This document shows positions 33,752-42,511 of a stretch of 64,000 nucleotides of DNA, piece by piece. A program made the position numbers and the translations under genes. Positions within the stretch are counted from its first letter, which is position 1; every line of letters starts with the position of its first letter. The notes under the pieces are model-generated. The model saw only the letters and a list, made by a program, of their open reading frames with translations. It had not been told where the DNA came from and ran no database searches. The DNA comes from UBA1351 sp963677885. Lineage in GTDB: Bacteria > Bacillota > Clostridia > Lachnospirales > Vallitaleaceae. The stretch is taken from the NCBI GenBank assembly GCA_963677885.1, contig OY782500.1, positions 4,216,001-4,280,000 of the forward strand. The letters run 5' to 3'.

Positions 33752-34441
33752 TTAGGCCTTAACCCGGATAATACCTACAGGTGTCTGTTCTCTGGATTGT
33801 CCTAAAGGATTATCCTTTAATATGGCTGCAATTTTGGAACGGTCCATGGATTTGTGGGAAATACCAAGGATGACACCACCTAAATCGTTAATATCTACAA
33901 TAGCGACCATGGTTCCTGTTTTGTCAGCAATTTCTTTGGCAACCCTGTCAGGATCCTTAGGGCCAAGTACAACATATTGATTATAGGGAGGAATTGTATT
34001 GGCCGTTGGACCATCAATGGATGCCGCTTTCCTACCGGCTATAATATAGAATATACCTTTGATTTTAAATATTTTTCCTACTGCACCAAGGGCTGCAGCA
34101 AATAAAATTCTTACAACGCCACATTCTCTAAGTGCCATTTCCATAGTTTCCGGCATACCCAGGCCGATTCCGGCAGGGGTTTTTGTTACGTGGTCTGAGA
34201 GAAAGTAAGCCAATTTTCTTGGTTTAATAGACTTTAAAGGCAGGGCACGTTCCTGGGTTATAGCAACTGCCTTTTCAGATACAAAAATAATATCTCCTGC
34301 CTGTGTATAGTCTTTGGTGTATTGGTGGATGACATCTGCAATCTGATGATCTTTTTCGATGAGACAGGTTTTAAGGGGCTGTCTGGTATAGGTGACACCG
34401 TCAACAGTAATCTCTAGTTTTTTATGTTCGTTTGGGTTCAT
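33752..34441 (-). CDS. Coenzyme F420:L-glutamate ligase (CofE)-like protein
   Basis: 229 residues. FVSEKAVAITQERALPLKSIKPRKLA and the glycine-rich AALGAVGKIFKIKG segment fit the F420_ligase (CofE-like) family, as do the late IVDINDLGGVILG and KDNPLGQSREQTPVGIIR. Firmicutes of this kind are not expected to make F420, and no cof gene is nearby, so the amide-forming activity may act on another acceptor. Probably in one transcript with the antiporter downstream. Confidence 0.83.
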   Translation of the reverse strand: MNPNEHKKLEITVDGVTYTRQPLKTCLIEKDHQIADVIHQYTKDYTQAGDIIFVSEKAVAITQERALPLKSIKPRKLAYFLSDHVTKTPAGIGLGMPETMEMALRECGVVRILFAAALGAVGKIFKIKGIFYIIAGRKAASIDGPTANTIPPYNQYVVLGPKDPDRVAKEIADKTGTMVAIVDINDLGGVILGISHKSMDRSKIAAILKDNPLGQSREQTPVGIIRVKA

Positions 34442-34511
34442 GGTATCCTCCGATTTATTGGATTTCTTAAACTTCTGTCATTATAGCATAAGCCTAACCT
34501 TTAGTAAATTA

Positions 34512-35465
34512 TCACAGTGAATTCCTGGGAGTGCCTTCAAGGAAGGATTCAATGTTTTTTCTGACCTCATGGATAACCCGGTTTCTGGCTTCTATTGATG
34601 CCCATGCAACGTGGGGGGTTACTAAGAGTTTTTCAGGGTTATTTAAGCTTAGGAAAGGATGGTTTTCTATCATGGGCTCCTTTTCCAGCACATCTATGCC
34701 GGCACCAGCAATAAGACCTAAATCAAGAGCCTTGGCCAAATCATCTTCGCATACGATTCGGCCCCGTCCTAGATTAAGAAGTATGCTTGTTGGCTTCATC
34801 TTTTTGAGGGAGCCTAAGGTGATTAGATGGTCCGTAGCACCGGTTAGGGGAGCGTGTATGGAGATAATATCAGAAGCCTCAAGAAGCTGGTCCAGGGTAA
34901 CCTGCTCAAAGTCCTTATTGATATTTTTTCCTGATGTAGAGTAGTAAATAACCTTGGATCCAAAGGCCTGAGCAATATGGGCAACCTTTTTGCCTATGGC
35001 ACCCAGTCCAATGATTCCCCAGGTCTTGCCTGCCAGGTCATGGAAGGTGTTGGAAAAATGTGAGAAGGTATCATCACCGACATAGGAGCCAGACTTAACA
35101 TACTTATCGTAATAAGCCATCTGTTCATATAGGTAGAAGAGCATGGCAAAAGTATGTTGGGCAACACTGTCTGTTGAGTAACCAACTACATTGGAAACGA
35201 TGATTTTTTTAGACTTGGTATATGACTTGTCTACATTATCACTGCCTGTAGCTGTTAAACAGATAAGCTTTAATTGTGAGGCTTCGCATAGGGTGGCTTC
35301 GTTCATGGCGCTTTTATTGCAGATGATGACATGGGCATCCTTAATTCTTTCTTTGACCTTTTCAGGAGGTGTAAATCCATAAATGGAAAGATGACCTAAA
35401 TCCTGAAGCTGGTCCAGATTAATATCCGGTCCCAATGTGTTGGCGTCCAGTATTGCTATATTCAT
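34512..35465 (-). CDS. D-2-hydroxyacid dehydrogenase
   Basis: 317 residues. The NAD-binding Rossmann motif is GIIGLGAIGKKVAHIA. The catalytic arginine is in LNLGRGRIVCE, the glutamate in GAGIDVLEKEPM and the histidine in TPHVAWASIEAR. This set covers glycerate, lactate, hydroxyisocaproate and similar dehydrogenases; the substrate is open. The start is taken as 35465 (MNIAILDA) because GGAGG lies 6 nt before it; the upstream in-frame ATG at 35477 sits in that ribosome site. Confidence 0.93.
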   Translation of the reverse strand: MNIAILDANTLGPDINLDQLQDLGHLSIYGFTPPEKVKERIKDAHVIICNKSAMNEATLCEASQLKLICLTATGSDNVDKSYTKSKKIIVSNVVGYSTDSVAQHTFAMLFYLYEQMAYYDKYVKSGSYVGDDTFSHFSNTFHDLAGKTWGIIGLGAIGKKVAHIAQAFGSKVIYYSTSGKNINKDFEQVTLDQLLEASDIISIHAPLTGATDHLITLGSLKKMKPTSILLNLGRGRIVCEDDLAKALDLGLIAGAGIDVLEKEPMIENHPFLSLNNPEKLLVTPHVAWASIEARNRVIHEVRKNIESFLEGTPRNSL

Positions 35466-35545
35466 TATGTCCTCCATTGGCTAATCGATAGCCTATATTG
35501 TTCTGCAGATTTCAATATGTATTTACTAATCATATGGTACATGTT

Positions 35546-35714
35546 TTGCCCATTTTGGGCAATGGTATTTAGTGTTTTTTATTATTTCCACTTATGTTAT
35601 AATATAGGTTGATTAAGTTGGAATGTAAAGTTTAACTTAAATTATCGAGGTTTATGTTTGGTGGATTGTTCAGGCAATCTGGAGAGTATAGATAAAGAGT
35701 GGAAAGAAGGACAT
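35546..35714 (+). promoter_or_regulatory. Promoter and long leader of the DEAD-box helicase gene
   Basis: A perfect hairpin TTGCCCA-TTT-TGGGCAA (35546-35562) lies in the divergent gap. A perfect TATAAT is at 35598-35603 with no good -35. About 105 nt of leader then precedes the ATG. Long leaders are common for cold-shock helicases, but I see no specific motif. Confidence 0.42.
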
Positions 35715-37346
35715 ATGGAAAACAAATTCAAAGAACTTGGGGTCGTTGACAACATAGTAAAATCAATCGAAGAGATGGGCTTTGTAGAGCCAACAAAAGT
35801 ACAAAAGGAATCCATTCCTTATGTTTTGGATAATAAGGATCTAATTGTCATGTCAAAGACTGGCAGCGGAAAAACAGGTGCATTCGGCATACCATTAATC
35901 CAAAATGTTAACATGGAATCATCAAAAGTTCAGGGGCTTATCCTAACACCAACGAGAGAGCTGGCTGTTCAGGTGGATAAAGAAATATCAAAAATGTCCA
36001 AGTATATGGATGTTAAGACTATGGCTGTTTATGGCCAACACAATATCAGTACAGAAATTAAGGGACTGAAACAAGGGGTTCACATCATAACAGGAACTCC
36101 TGGCCGGGTCTTTGACCATATTTCAAGTAAGAACTTCTCAACAAAAGATATTAAGTATTTGGTTCTTGATGAGGCTGACAGAATGCTGGATATGGGATTT
36201 TTTGACCAGGTTGTTAAAATCATCAAGTCATTGCCCAGGGAAAGAGTAACCATGCTTTTCTCAGCAACCATGCCTCCTGAAATTCAGAGGATTTGCCAAT
36301 CTTATATGAAAGATCCAATCACCTTGGAACTTGGTTCGGATATTAAAACTGTTGATACCATTAAACAGGTTTATTACCGGGTGGAAAAAGATGAAAAGCG
36401 AACTCAGTTGGGCAGAATTATGAAACTGGAAGAACCGGAATCCTGTATTATATTCTGTAATACGAGAACAGAAGTTGACCGAATCGTTAAGTTTTTTGCC
36501 AAAAAGGGATATGATGTTGGAGCCCTTCATGGCGGCAATACCCAAAACCGTAGAATGCGTACCATGGACAAGTTCAAAACAGGTAAGCATCAGATTATTG
36601 TTGCGACGGATGTTGCGGCAAGAGGCTTACATATTGACGAGCTGGAGTTGGTCATTAACTACGATGTGCCTTTGGATAAAGATTCCTATATCCATAGAAT
36701 TGGTCGAACAGGACGTGTCGGCAATGAAGGTAAAGCCATTACGATTGTTACCGTTGATGATATTTGGGATTTCTACGCTATAGAAGAGCATGTAGGTGTT
36801 CTCATTGAACAACTTGAACTGCCTACAGATGACATGGTAAATGATGCTCAGGAAGCTGCTGACAGTGAATGGGTCGGTAAGCGTAAAGAACGGATTGAAA
36901 CCGGTGATCTTATCGATTATCACGGGGATATGGAGAAGCAGTCATCAGGCCGTGGTAAACATGGAGACAGAAACAGCAGTAAAAGCCATTCAGGGTCTAA
37001 TAATAGAAACCGGTCAAATCAGAAGCGAAGTGACCATAAACACAGTGATCACAAAAGTCATAGCAACAAGCGCTCAGATGATCAACGAAATACGAATAAA
37101 CAGGGTCAAGGCAGCAACAAACCTAAACATACTGTTAAGAACCAAGTTCCACAACATGATCACCGTAAACCAAAGCATCATAGTGTGGACCATAAACCAA
37201 GCACTGGCAGCGTTGAGACCAAAGCTCCAGTAATGAAACCAGCCAAAAAAGACATTGACTACCGCCAGGAAGCCAAAAAATTAATGGCTAAACAAAAGAA
37301 ACCAAGCCTTAAGGAACGATTAGGGAAACTATTTGGTGGTAAATAA
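35715..37346 (+). CDS. DEAD-box ATP-dependent RNA helicase
   Basis: 543 residues. Q motif with FVEPTKVQKESIP, Walker A MSKTGSGKT, PTRELAVQ, TPGRVFDHI, DEAD box VLDEADRMLD, SAT, and the C-terminal motifs IIFCNTR, ATDVAARGLHIDE and HRIGRTGRVG. After about residue 410 comes a long basic, hydrophilic tail rich in Ser, Asn, His, Lys and Arg (about 420-520), a likely RNA-binding unstructured region, ending in a short KKPSLKERLGKLFGGK motif. Cold-shock and ribosome-assembly helicases of the CshA type have such tails. The RNA methylase gene starts one base after the stop. Confidence 0.96.
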   Translation: MENKFKELGVVDNIVKSIEEMGFVEPTKVQKESIPYVLDNKDLIVMSKTGSGKTGAFGIPLIQNVNMESSKVQGLILTPTRELAVQVDKEISKMSKYMDVKTMAVYGQHNISTEIKGLKQGVHIITGTPGRVFDHISSKNFSTKDIKYLVLDEADRMLDMGFFDQVVKIIKSLPRERVTMLFSATMPPEIQRICQSYMKDPITLELGSDIKTVDTIKQVYYRVEKDEKRTQLGRIMKLEEPESCIIFCNTRTEVDRIVKFFAKKGYDVGALHGGNTQNRRMRTMDKFKTGKHQIIVATDVAARGLHIDELELVINYDVPLDKDSYIHRIGRTGRVGNEGKAITIVTVDDIWDFYAIEEHVGVLIEQLELPTDDMVNDAQEAADSEWVGKRKERIETGDLIDYHGDMEKQSSGRGKHGDRNSSKSHSGSNNRNRSNQKRSDHKHSDHKSHSNKRSDDQRNTNKQGQGSNKPKHTVKNQVPQHDHRKPKHHSVDHKPSTGSVETKAPVMKPAKKDIDYRQEAKKLMAKQKKPSLKERLGKLFGGK

Positions 37347-37347
37347 T

Positions 37348-38364
37348 ATGAAATATGGATTTTTATTGAAGCCTAATGCCAACTTGCCTTATTTTGAAGA
37401 AATGCAGCGGATGGCAGAAGCTGAGCTTCGTATGATATTGCAACAATTACATGTACAAGTGACAGACATCTCAACCAAGCATATTGGAAGAGGTGTCTTC
37501 CTTATGGTTGAAGGTGAGGAACTTCACAAGGGGACTTATAAGCATCTTACAAGACTTTCCTTTTTTTATGTGGTCTTTGAAATTAAGGACCAGGTTTTTG
37601 TGCCTATGGATATACCTTTGCCGGATTACTTTCCTGAAGACCTAAGTGTTCGACTTAAGTACAACGGAAAAACTAATGAAGCATTTACACGTCTGCTCAT
37701 GAATGCAGCCCTCTATAATTCCGCCTACTACAATGTGGATAAGATCCTTATGCTTGACCCGGTCTGTGGAAAAGGTACCGGACTCTTTGAAGGCCTTATT
37801 CAGGGTTATGAAGTCTATGGAGCTGATATTAATAAGAATCATGTGGAAGATATGTTTTCTTTCTTTTTAAGATATTTAAAAGAAGGTCGATTTAAACATG
37901 AAGGTAAACGTTCCAAAGCCATGGTTGGAAGTAAGCAAATAGGTGAGATGTATGAGGCAAAAGCCTCTAATGACAAGGATGCCTATAAAAAAATGAAGCA
38001 ACCTAACTATAAGGTCTTTAGAGGTGATACACGAGTCGTGAATCAGGTCTTTAAGAAGAATTCCATGCATATGATCTGTGGCGATTTACCTTATGGTGTT
38101 CAACATAAAGGAAAAGCGGATACAGATGCCACAAGAGATCTTCAAAAGTGGTTGGCAATGTCCTTTAAATCCTGGTATGACCTGTTAAAGAAAAATGGTA
38201 CCATTGCCTTGGCTTGGAATACCTATACCAATACAAGAGAAGAATTAGCAGAGCTTTTACAGGAAGCTGGTTTTGAGGTTCTAAGTCAACCGGACCTCCT
38301 TAAGTTTCATCATAGAGTATCCCAAGCCATAAACCGGGATATTATTGTAGGCATCAAGAAGTAA
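37348..38364 (+). CDS. SAM-dependent RNA methyltransferase, Trm11/UPF0020-like
   Basis: 338 residues. The C-terminal half is a Rossmann methylase with SAM loop MLDPVCGKGTGLFEG, acidic loop YGADINK and the catalytic motif MICGDLPYGVQHKG, a D-x-PY motif of the kind that methylates exocyclic amines of guanine (N2). The N-terminal half may be a THUMP-like RNA-binding domain but is divergent. Probable tRNA or rRNA guanine-N2 methylase; exact site unknown. Lies between an RNA helicase and an ABC-F protein, consistent with ribosome-related function. Confidence 0.8.
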   Translation: MKYGFLLKPNANLPYFEEMQRMAEAELRMILQQLHVQVTDISTKHIGRGVFLMVEGEELHKGTYKHLTRLSFFYVVFEIKDQVFVPMDIPLPDYFPEDLSVRLKYNGKTNEAFTRLLMNAALYNSAYYNVDKILMLDPVCGKGTGLFEGLIQGYEVYGADINKNHVEDMFSFFLRYLKEGRFKHEGKRSKAMVGSKQIGEMYEAKASNDKDAYKKMKQPNYKVFRGDTRVVNQVFKKNSMHMICGDLPYGVQHKGKADTDATRDLQKWLAMSFKSWYDLLKKNGTIALAWNTYTNTREELAELLQEAGFEVLSQPDLLKFHHRVSQAINRDIIVGIKK

Positions 38365-38384
38365 GCATCAGAAGTGGAGTTATT

Positions 38385-40199
38385 ATGAACGTAGTTACCT
38401 TAGAACATATTTCAAAATCCTATGGTGTTAAAACCCTTTTTAAGGATGTGAACCTAACCATTAATGATGATGACAAGTACGGTATACTGGGTATTAACGG
38501 TACCGGCAAATCGACTTTATTAAAGATAATAGACCAAAGTGTAGAGCCTGACGAGGGATCAGTGTCTACCATGAAGAATATACGTATTGAATCCCTTAAG
38601 CAAAGCCATGATTTTGATGAGGACCACTCCATATTGGACCAAGTACTGGCTTATGCATCAGAGGCTTCCAAGGACCAGCCTATATGGGATCTTGAAAGTC
38701 AGGCAAAAACCATGCTGACTACTCTTGGAATTCATGATTATGACAGGAGAATAAAGGGCCTGTCTGGTGGACAGAAGAAAAGAATTGCACTAGCAGCGGC
38801 TCTACTGTCACCCTGTGATCTTTTGATTCTTGACGAGCCAACCAACCATATGGATAATGATACCATTAATTGGTTGGAGACTTATCTGAAAAGGAGAAAA
38901 GGTGCCCTTCTTATGATTACCCATGATCGGTATTTCCTGGATCGTGTCGTAACCAAAACCCTTGAGATATCTCTTGGCAGTGTTTATGAATATGAAGGTA
39001 ACTATTCAACCTATATCGAGAAAAAACTGGAAAGACTTGAGATGGAAGAACGCCAGGACCGACGCAATGAAAATATGTTTCGACGGGAACTGGCTTGGAT
39101 TCGAAGAGGGGCAAGAGCAAGATCAACCAAACAGAAAGCCAGAATACAGCGTTTTGAGGAAATCAAGGCCAACAGGGGTATGACTTTTGAAGGTGAAGTA
39201 GAACTGGAAACAGCATCAGCAAGGCTTGGTAATAAAACCATTGAGTTATACAATGTCAGTAAATCATTTGGCGACCTCAAGGTCTTGGATGATTTTACAT
39301 ACACATTCCTTAGAGATGACCGGATTGGTATTATAGGGGACAACGGGAAAGGTAAAACTACCTTGCTGAATATTATCTCTGAACGACTTCAACCAGACAG
39401 CGGTCGGGTAGAAATTGGCTCAACTGTTCGGATCGGTTATTTTTCCCAGGAATCCGAATTGATGGATGAAAGAATGAAAGCCATTGATTACATTAAGGAA
39501 ACAGCAGAAAACTTCCATACACCTGACGGAAAATACGTCTCTGCTTCGAAGTTAATGGAAAACTTCCTTTTTGATTCCGAACTCCAGTATACTTTTATTC
39601 ACAAGTTGTCCGGTGGTGAAAAGCGAAGGCTTTTCCTTATGAAGGTTCTTATTAATGAACCAAACCTTTTGCTTTTGGATGAGCCTACCAACGACCTGGA
39701 TATTGATACCTTAAAAGTTTTAGAAAGGTATTTAGACAATTTTCAGGGCATCGTTGTTACGGTATCCCATGACCGCTACTTCCTTGACCGGACCTGTCAC
39801 AGGATTTTTGCCCTGGAAGATGCCGGACATATTCATGAGTATATGGGATCTTATTCCGACTATCTAGAGGAATTTCAATCTGACCAGGCTGGTAGAACCC
39901 TGGAAACCACCGTTTCATCCTCAAATGACAAGGTAAAAGTCAAACAAGACAGAGTCCGAAAAGAAAAAGCACCTAAACTAACCTACAATGAGAGTCGTGA
40001 GTTCGAGACGATTGAATCTGAAATTGAAGCCCTGGAAACCAAACTGGATCAAATCCAGAAGGATATTCAGAATAACCTGTCAGATTACACCCGTCTCCAG
40101 GAACTTAATGAAGAAAATGAAACCGTGGAATTGGAACTTTTGGATAAGATGGAGCGGTTTGAATATTTGAGTGAAAAATATGAAGAGTCTTTGAAGTGA
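38385..40199 (+). CDS. ABC-F family ATPase (ribosome-associated)
   Basis: 604 residues. Two ABC domains in tandem with no membrane part: Walker A GINGTGKST and GDNGKGKTT, signatures LSGGQKKRIA and LSGGEKRRLF, Walker B LLILDEPTNHMD and LLLLDEPTNDLD. Between them is the charged P-site tRNA-interacting linker (about 225-270, RRELAWIRRGARARSTKQKARI). A C-terminal coiled coil (about 535-600) is present. This matches Uup/YfmR-type translation factors more than drug-resistance forms, since the linker is not extended. The stop codon lies inside the terminator stem. Confidence 0.94.
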   Translation: MNVVTLEHISKSYGVKTLFKDVNLTINDDDKYGILGINGTGKSTLLKIIDQSVEPDEGSVSTMKNIRIESLKQSHDFDEDHSILDQVLAYASEASKDQPIWDLESQAKTMLTTLGIHDYDRRIKGLSGGQKKRIALAAALLSPCDLLILDEPTNHMDNDTINWLETYLKRRKGALLMITHDRYFLDRVVTKTLEISLGSVYEYEGNYSTYIEKKLERLEMEERQDRRNENMFRRELAWIRRGARARSTKQKARIQRFEEIKANRGMTFEGEVELETASARLGNKTIELYNVSKSFGDLKVLDDFTYTFLRDDRIGIIGDNGKGKTTLLNIISERLQPDSGRVEIGSTVRIGYFSQESELMDERMKAIDYIKETAENFHTPDGKYVSASKLMENFLFDSELQYTFIHKLSGGEKRRLFLMKVLINEPNLLLLDEPTNDLDIDTLKVLERYLDNFQGIVVTVSHDRYFLDRTCHRIFALEDAGHIHEYMGSYSDYLEEFQSDQAGRTLETTVSSSNDKVKVKQDRVRKEKAPKLTYNESREFETIESEIEALETKLDQIQKDIQNNLSDYTRLQELNEENETVELELLDKMERFEYLSEKYEESLK

Positions 40200-40225
40200 T
40201 CGGGTTTCCCGGTCACTTTCTTTTT
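40194..40225 (+). terminator. Intrinsic terminator of the helicase-methylase-ABC-F unit
   Basis: AAGTGATCGGG (40194-40204), TTT loop, CCCGGTCACTT (40208-40218; one G-U), then a T-rich tail. The ABC-F stop codon TGA (40197-40199) is in the left arm. Confidence 0.86.
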
Positions 40226-40367
40226 GTGCAGACGGATAGGGATGCTAGGGCTCCTAGTTTCCAGGCGAGTGCCTCCCAGCCATAGTTGGTTATTGGAAGA
40301 CACCTTTCGCCGTCATGGCCGTGATGCAAAGCCTAGAAACCAGGACCCTAGCACCCCATCCTGCGCA
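40225..40367. repeat. Branched long hairpin element 2
   Basis: About 143 bp. Outer arms TGTGCAG (40225-40231) and CTGCGCA (40361-40367) are followed inward by a block containing TGCTAGGG and GTTTCCAGGC that pairs with GCCTAGAAAC and CCCTAGCA, interrupted by one bulge. Two smaller internal hairpins lie in the loop region (GTGCCTCCCA with TGGAAGACAC, and TCATGGCCGTGA). Most arm differences here are compatible with G-U pairing on the minus strand. No coding potential. Identity unknown. Confidence 0.68.
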
Positions 40368-40666
40368 TAAAAATGGGGCGGGAAAGCGCGACGCTTCGCT
40401 GGCGCCCTGTTGGTGGGGGAGGGTGTAGCTTTGTGTAGGGTATTGGAAACTCGGAGTGCTTTTATTGTTGATTTCATCTTTTGATTGTCTTTTCATACCT
40501 TCTCACAACTCATTTAGACTTCCCCTCCATGGCGACTTTTAAAGGCGTCTGAGGGTGTTTTGTGCAAAACCTATCATTAATTATGGTTGTGGACTTGGTG
40601 GTATTTTGTGCGATTAGATATGTGTGTTTTCCTTTTATCCCCTTTTGTATTTAGCCATCTTCTATC
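40368..40666. other. Non-coding stretch between hairpin elements 2 and 3
   Basis: About 300 bp without a credible gene. It contains small GC-rich hairpins (for example AGCG-CGA-CGCT near 40385) and CATGGCGAC at about 40529, a motif that recurs at the left end of element 3. An open frame on the minus strand here shows no coding signal. Confidence 0.5.
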
Positions 40667-40780
40667 ATGGCGACAGGCAGGTGGTGATTAAGGCCCTATG
40701 TCTGGGCTTTTGGGTCCCGGAGCTTGCGGAGGGGGACACAGCCTGGGCATGGGACTTTAATTTCCGCCTGCCGTCCCCAT
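40667..40780 (+). repeat. Long hairpin element 3
   Basis: About 114 bp. The left arm (40667 to about 40718, beginning ATGGCGACAGGCAGG) pairs with the right arm (about 40731-40780, ending GCCTGCCGTCCCCAT) over nearly its whole length. In the best-aligned 21-bp block (ATTAA to GGGC) six positions differ between arms and five of those still pair as G-U in plus-strand RNA. This suggests a folded plus-strand RNA. No ORF, and no sequence match to the other elements. Confidence 0.72.
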
Positions 40781-40938
40781 TAAACGAAAATGCCCCTAAA
40801 TGAAAACTGAGCCAAATCAAAACAAAAAATCAAACCACCCCAAACCCCATCCAAAGCCCAAAACCCACAAAAATATGAAAAACCCACAAAAAACCACCCA
40901 AAATTTCATATAAAAATACAAGTTGCACAAGAAAACTC
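40781..40938. other. A/C-rich, G-poor intergenic tract
   Basis: From about 40798 to 40910 the plus strand is made almost only of A and C, with few G or T. It includes a direct repeat AAAACCCACAAAAA (40860-40873 and 40879-40892). Nothing coding is visible. Confidence 0.55.
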
Positions 40939-40952
40939 TGAACAATTGTTCA
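40939..40952. promoter_or_regulatory. Distal operator of the ulaA promoter
   Basis: TGAACAATTGTTCA is a perfect 14-bp palindrome. A near-identical site lies in front of the EIIA gene (42756-42769). Confidence 0.75.
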
Positions 40953-40967
40953 AAAAACTCAATTCTG

Positions 40968-40996
40968 TAGACATATGTTCTGTGCGTTGCTATAAT
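40968..40996 (+). promoter_or_regulatory. ulaA promoter with overlapping proximal operator
   Basis: TAGACA (40968-40973), 17-nt spacer, perfect TATAAT (40991-40996). The -35 is embedded in TAGACATATGTTCT (40968-40981), a degenerate copy of the distal operator centred 29 bp away, so a repressor bound there would occlude RNA polymerase. Confidence 0.72.
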
Positions 40997-41050
40997 GCAA
41001 TTATCAACAAGACGTCTTAGAAAATATTAACGTGTTGAAAGGGGTATTTT

Positions 41051-42460
41051 ATGTTAGAACTGTTTTTAGGTTTTATCAACAAATTTTTAAGTCAAGCACC
41101 TTTGCTGCTTGGTACAGTAGTTTTTATAGGTTACCTATTACTTGGGAAAAAGTGGTATGACGCTTTAGCAGGATTTATCAAAACCTTTGTTGGTTTCAAG
41201 ATTCTTCAGGTAGGTACCGGTGGTCTGGTAAGTACATTTAAACCGATTATTGAAAGTCTGTCAGCCCGTTACGGTATAGAAGCCTTTGTAATTGATCCAT
41301 ATTTCGGACAAACTTCAGCAACTGAATATTTAGACTCAATCGGATCTTTAACCTTTGTCGGTTATGTCATGCTGATTGCTTTTGCTTTCAATATTGTTTT
41401 GGTTATGTTCAGAAAAGTGACTAAGATCCGTACCTTGTTTATTACAGGTCACATTATGTATCAACAGTCAGCAGTTCTTCTTTGGGCTATGTACTATGTT
41501 ATCGATGGTACTGGTAACAAGGTTACACCATTTATGATTGGTGTTATCGGGCTTCTCATGGGTACATACTGGTCAGTTATGTCAAACCTGATTATCGAGG
41601 CAACTCAGGAAGTAACAGACGGAGCCGGCTTTACAATTGGTCACCAACAGATGTTTGGTGCCTGGGTAGCCTGGAAACTGGCAGGTAAAATCGGAAACAA
41701 GGAACATGATGTTAATCATGTTAACACTCCGGGATTCCTATCTATTCTTAATGACAACGTTGTAGCCAATGCTTTGATCATGACAGTCTTTGTAGGTACA
41801 ATCATGGTAATCCTTGGTCCAGATACATTTGAGTACTCAACCTCCAAGTATTTCTTTGCTACCTATGTATGGGAAACATGTGCATACTTTGCTGTTTACA
41901 TTACGATATTGTTGACAGGTGTAAGAATGTTCGTTGCAGAACTTACTGCATCTTTCCAAGGTATTTCCGACAAGCTTCTCAATGGTTCTGTACCTGCTGT
42001 TGACTGTGCTGTTACCTTTGGTTTCTCACCTCAAGCACCATCTTATGGATTTATCTTTGGTTTCTTTGGTCAATTAATAGCAATATTTGTACTTATTGCC
42101 CTCAACTCACCAGTATTGATTATCGCAGGATTTATCTGCTTGTTCTTTGACAACGGTACATTAGCCGTATTTGCCAATAAAGCAGGTGGAAGACGTGCCG
42201 CCGCGATTATTCCTTTTGTTGCCGGCTTGATTCAAGTATTTGGTTCAGCCCTTGTTCTTTCAGTTCTTCGTGGACCTGAACAAATCATCGGTTGGATGGG
42301 TATGTTTGACTGGGCAACACTTTGGGCAGGCAGCGTCCTTCTATCAAGCGTAGCAGGATACCTTGTACCTATCCTATTGATTCCGGCAATGTTGATAATT
42401 CCACAGCTTCAATATAGAAGACATAAGGAAACCTATTTCACAACCATGCGCGATCAATAA
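41051..42460 (+). CDS. ulaA: PTS ascorbate-specific transporter, EIIC component
   Basis: 469 residues with about 11 TM helices. The UlaA/SgaT family is recognised from the N-terminal GFINKFLSQAPLLLGTVVFIGYLLLGK, the central FTIGHQQMFGAWVAWKLAGKIG and the late VTFGFSPQAPSYGFIFGFFGQ. It transports L-ascorbate with phosphorylation by the separate EIIA and EIIB encoded downstream. It is transcribed from its own operator-controlled promoter and followed by a terminator, so the transporter can be expressed separately from the rest of the cluster. Confidence 0.95.
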   Translation: MLELFLGFINKFLSQAPLLLGTVVFIGYLLLGKKWYDALAGFIKTFVGFKILQVGTGGLVSTFKPIIESLSARYGIEAFVIDPYFGQTSATEYLDSIGSLTFVGYVMLIAFAFNIVLVMFRKVTKIRTLFITGHIMYQQSAVLLWAMYYVIDGTGNKVTPFMIGVIGLLMGTYWSVMSNLIIEATQEVTDGAGFTIGHQQMFGAWVAWKLAGKIGNKEHDVNHVNTPGFLSILNDNVVANALIMTVFVGTIMVILGPDTFEYSTSKYFFATYVWETCAYFAVYITILLTGVRMFVAELTASFQGISDKLLNGSVPAVDCAVTFGFSPQAPSYGFIFGFFGQLIAIFVLIALNSPVLIIAGFICLFFDNGTLAVFANKAGGRRAAAIIPFVAGLIQVFGSALVLSVLRGPEQIIGWMGMFDWATLWAGSVLLSSVAGYLVPILLIPAMLIIPQLQYRRHKETYFTTMRDQ

Positions 42461-42472
42461 AGATTAAAACTG

Positions 42473-42503
42473 AAAGCTGCCTTTAATAGGGCAGCTTTTT
42501 TCG
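42473..42503 (+). terminator. Intrinsic terminator after ulaA
   Basis: AAAGCTGCC (42473-42481) and GGCAGCTTT (42490-42498) form a 9-bp stem followed by a T run. Confidence 0.85.
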
Positions 42504-42511
42504 CGATAAAT

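Noticed and set aside
36475..37233. ORFs in alternative frames of the DEAD-box gene
   Set aside because: The in-frame helicase motifs are continuous; the alternatives lack starts with ribosome sites.
40225..40780. Integron attC sites or retron RNA
   Set aside because: No integrase or reverse transcriptase in the window, and no attC core sites at the element ends.
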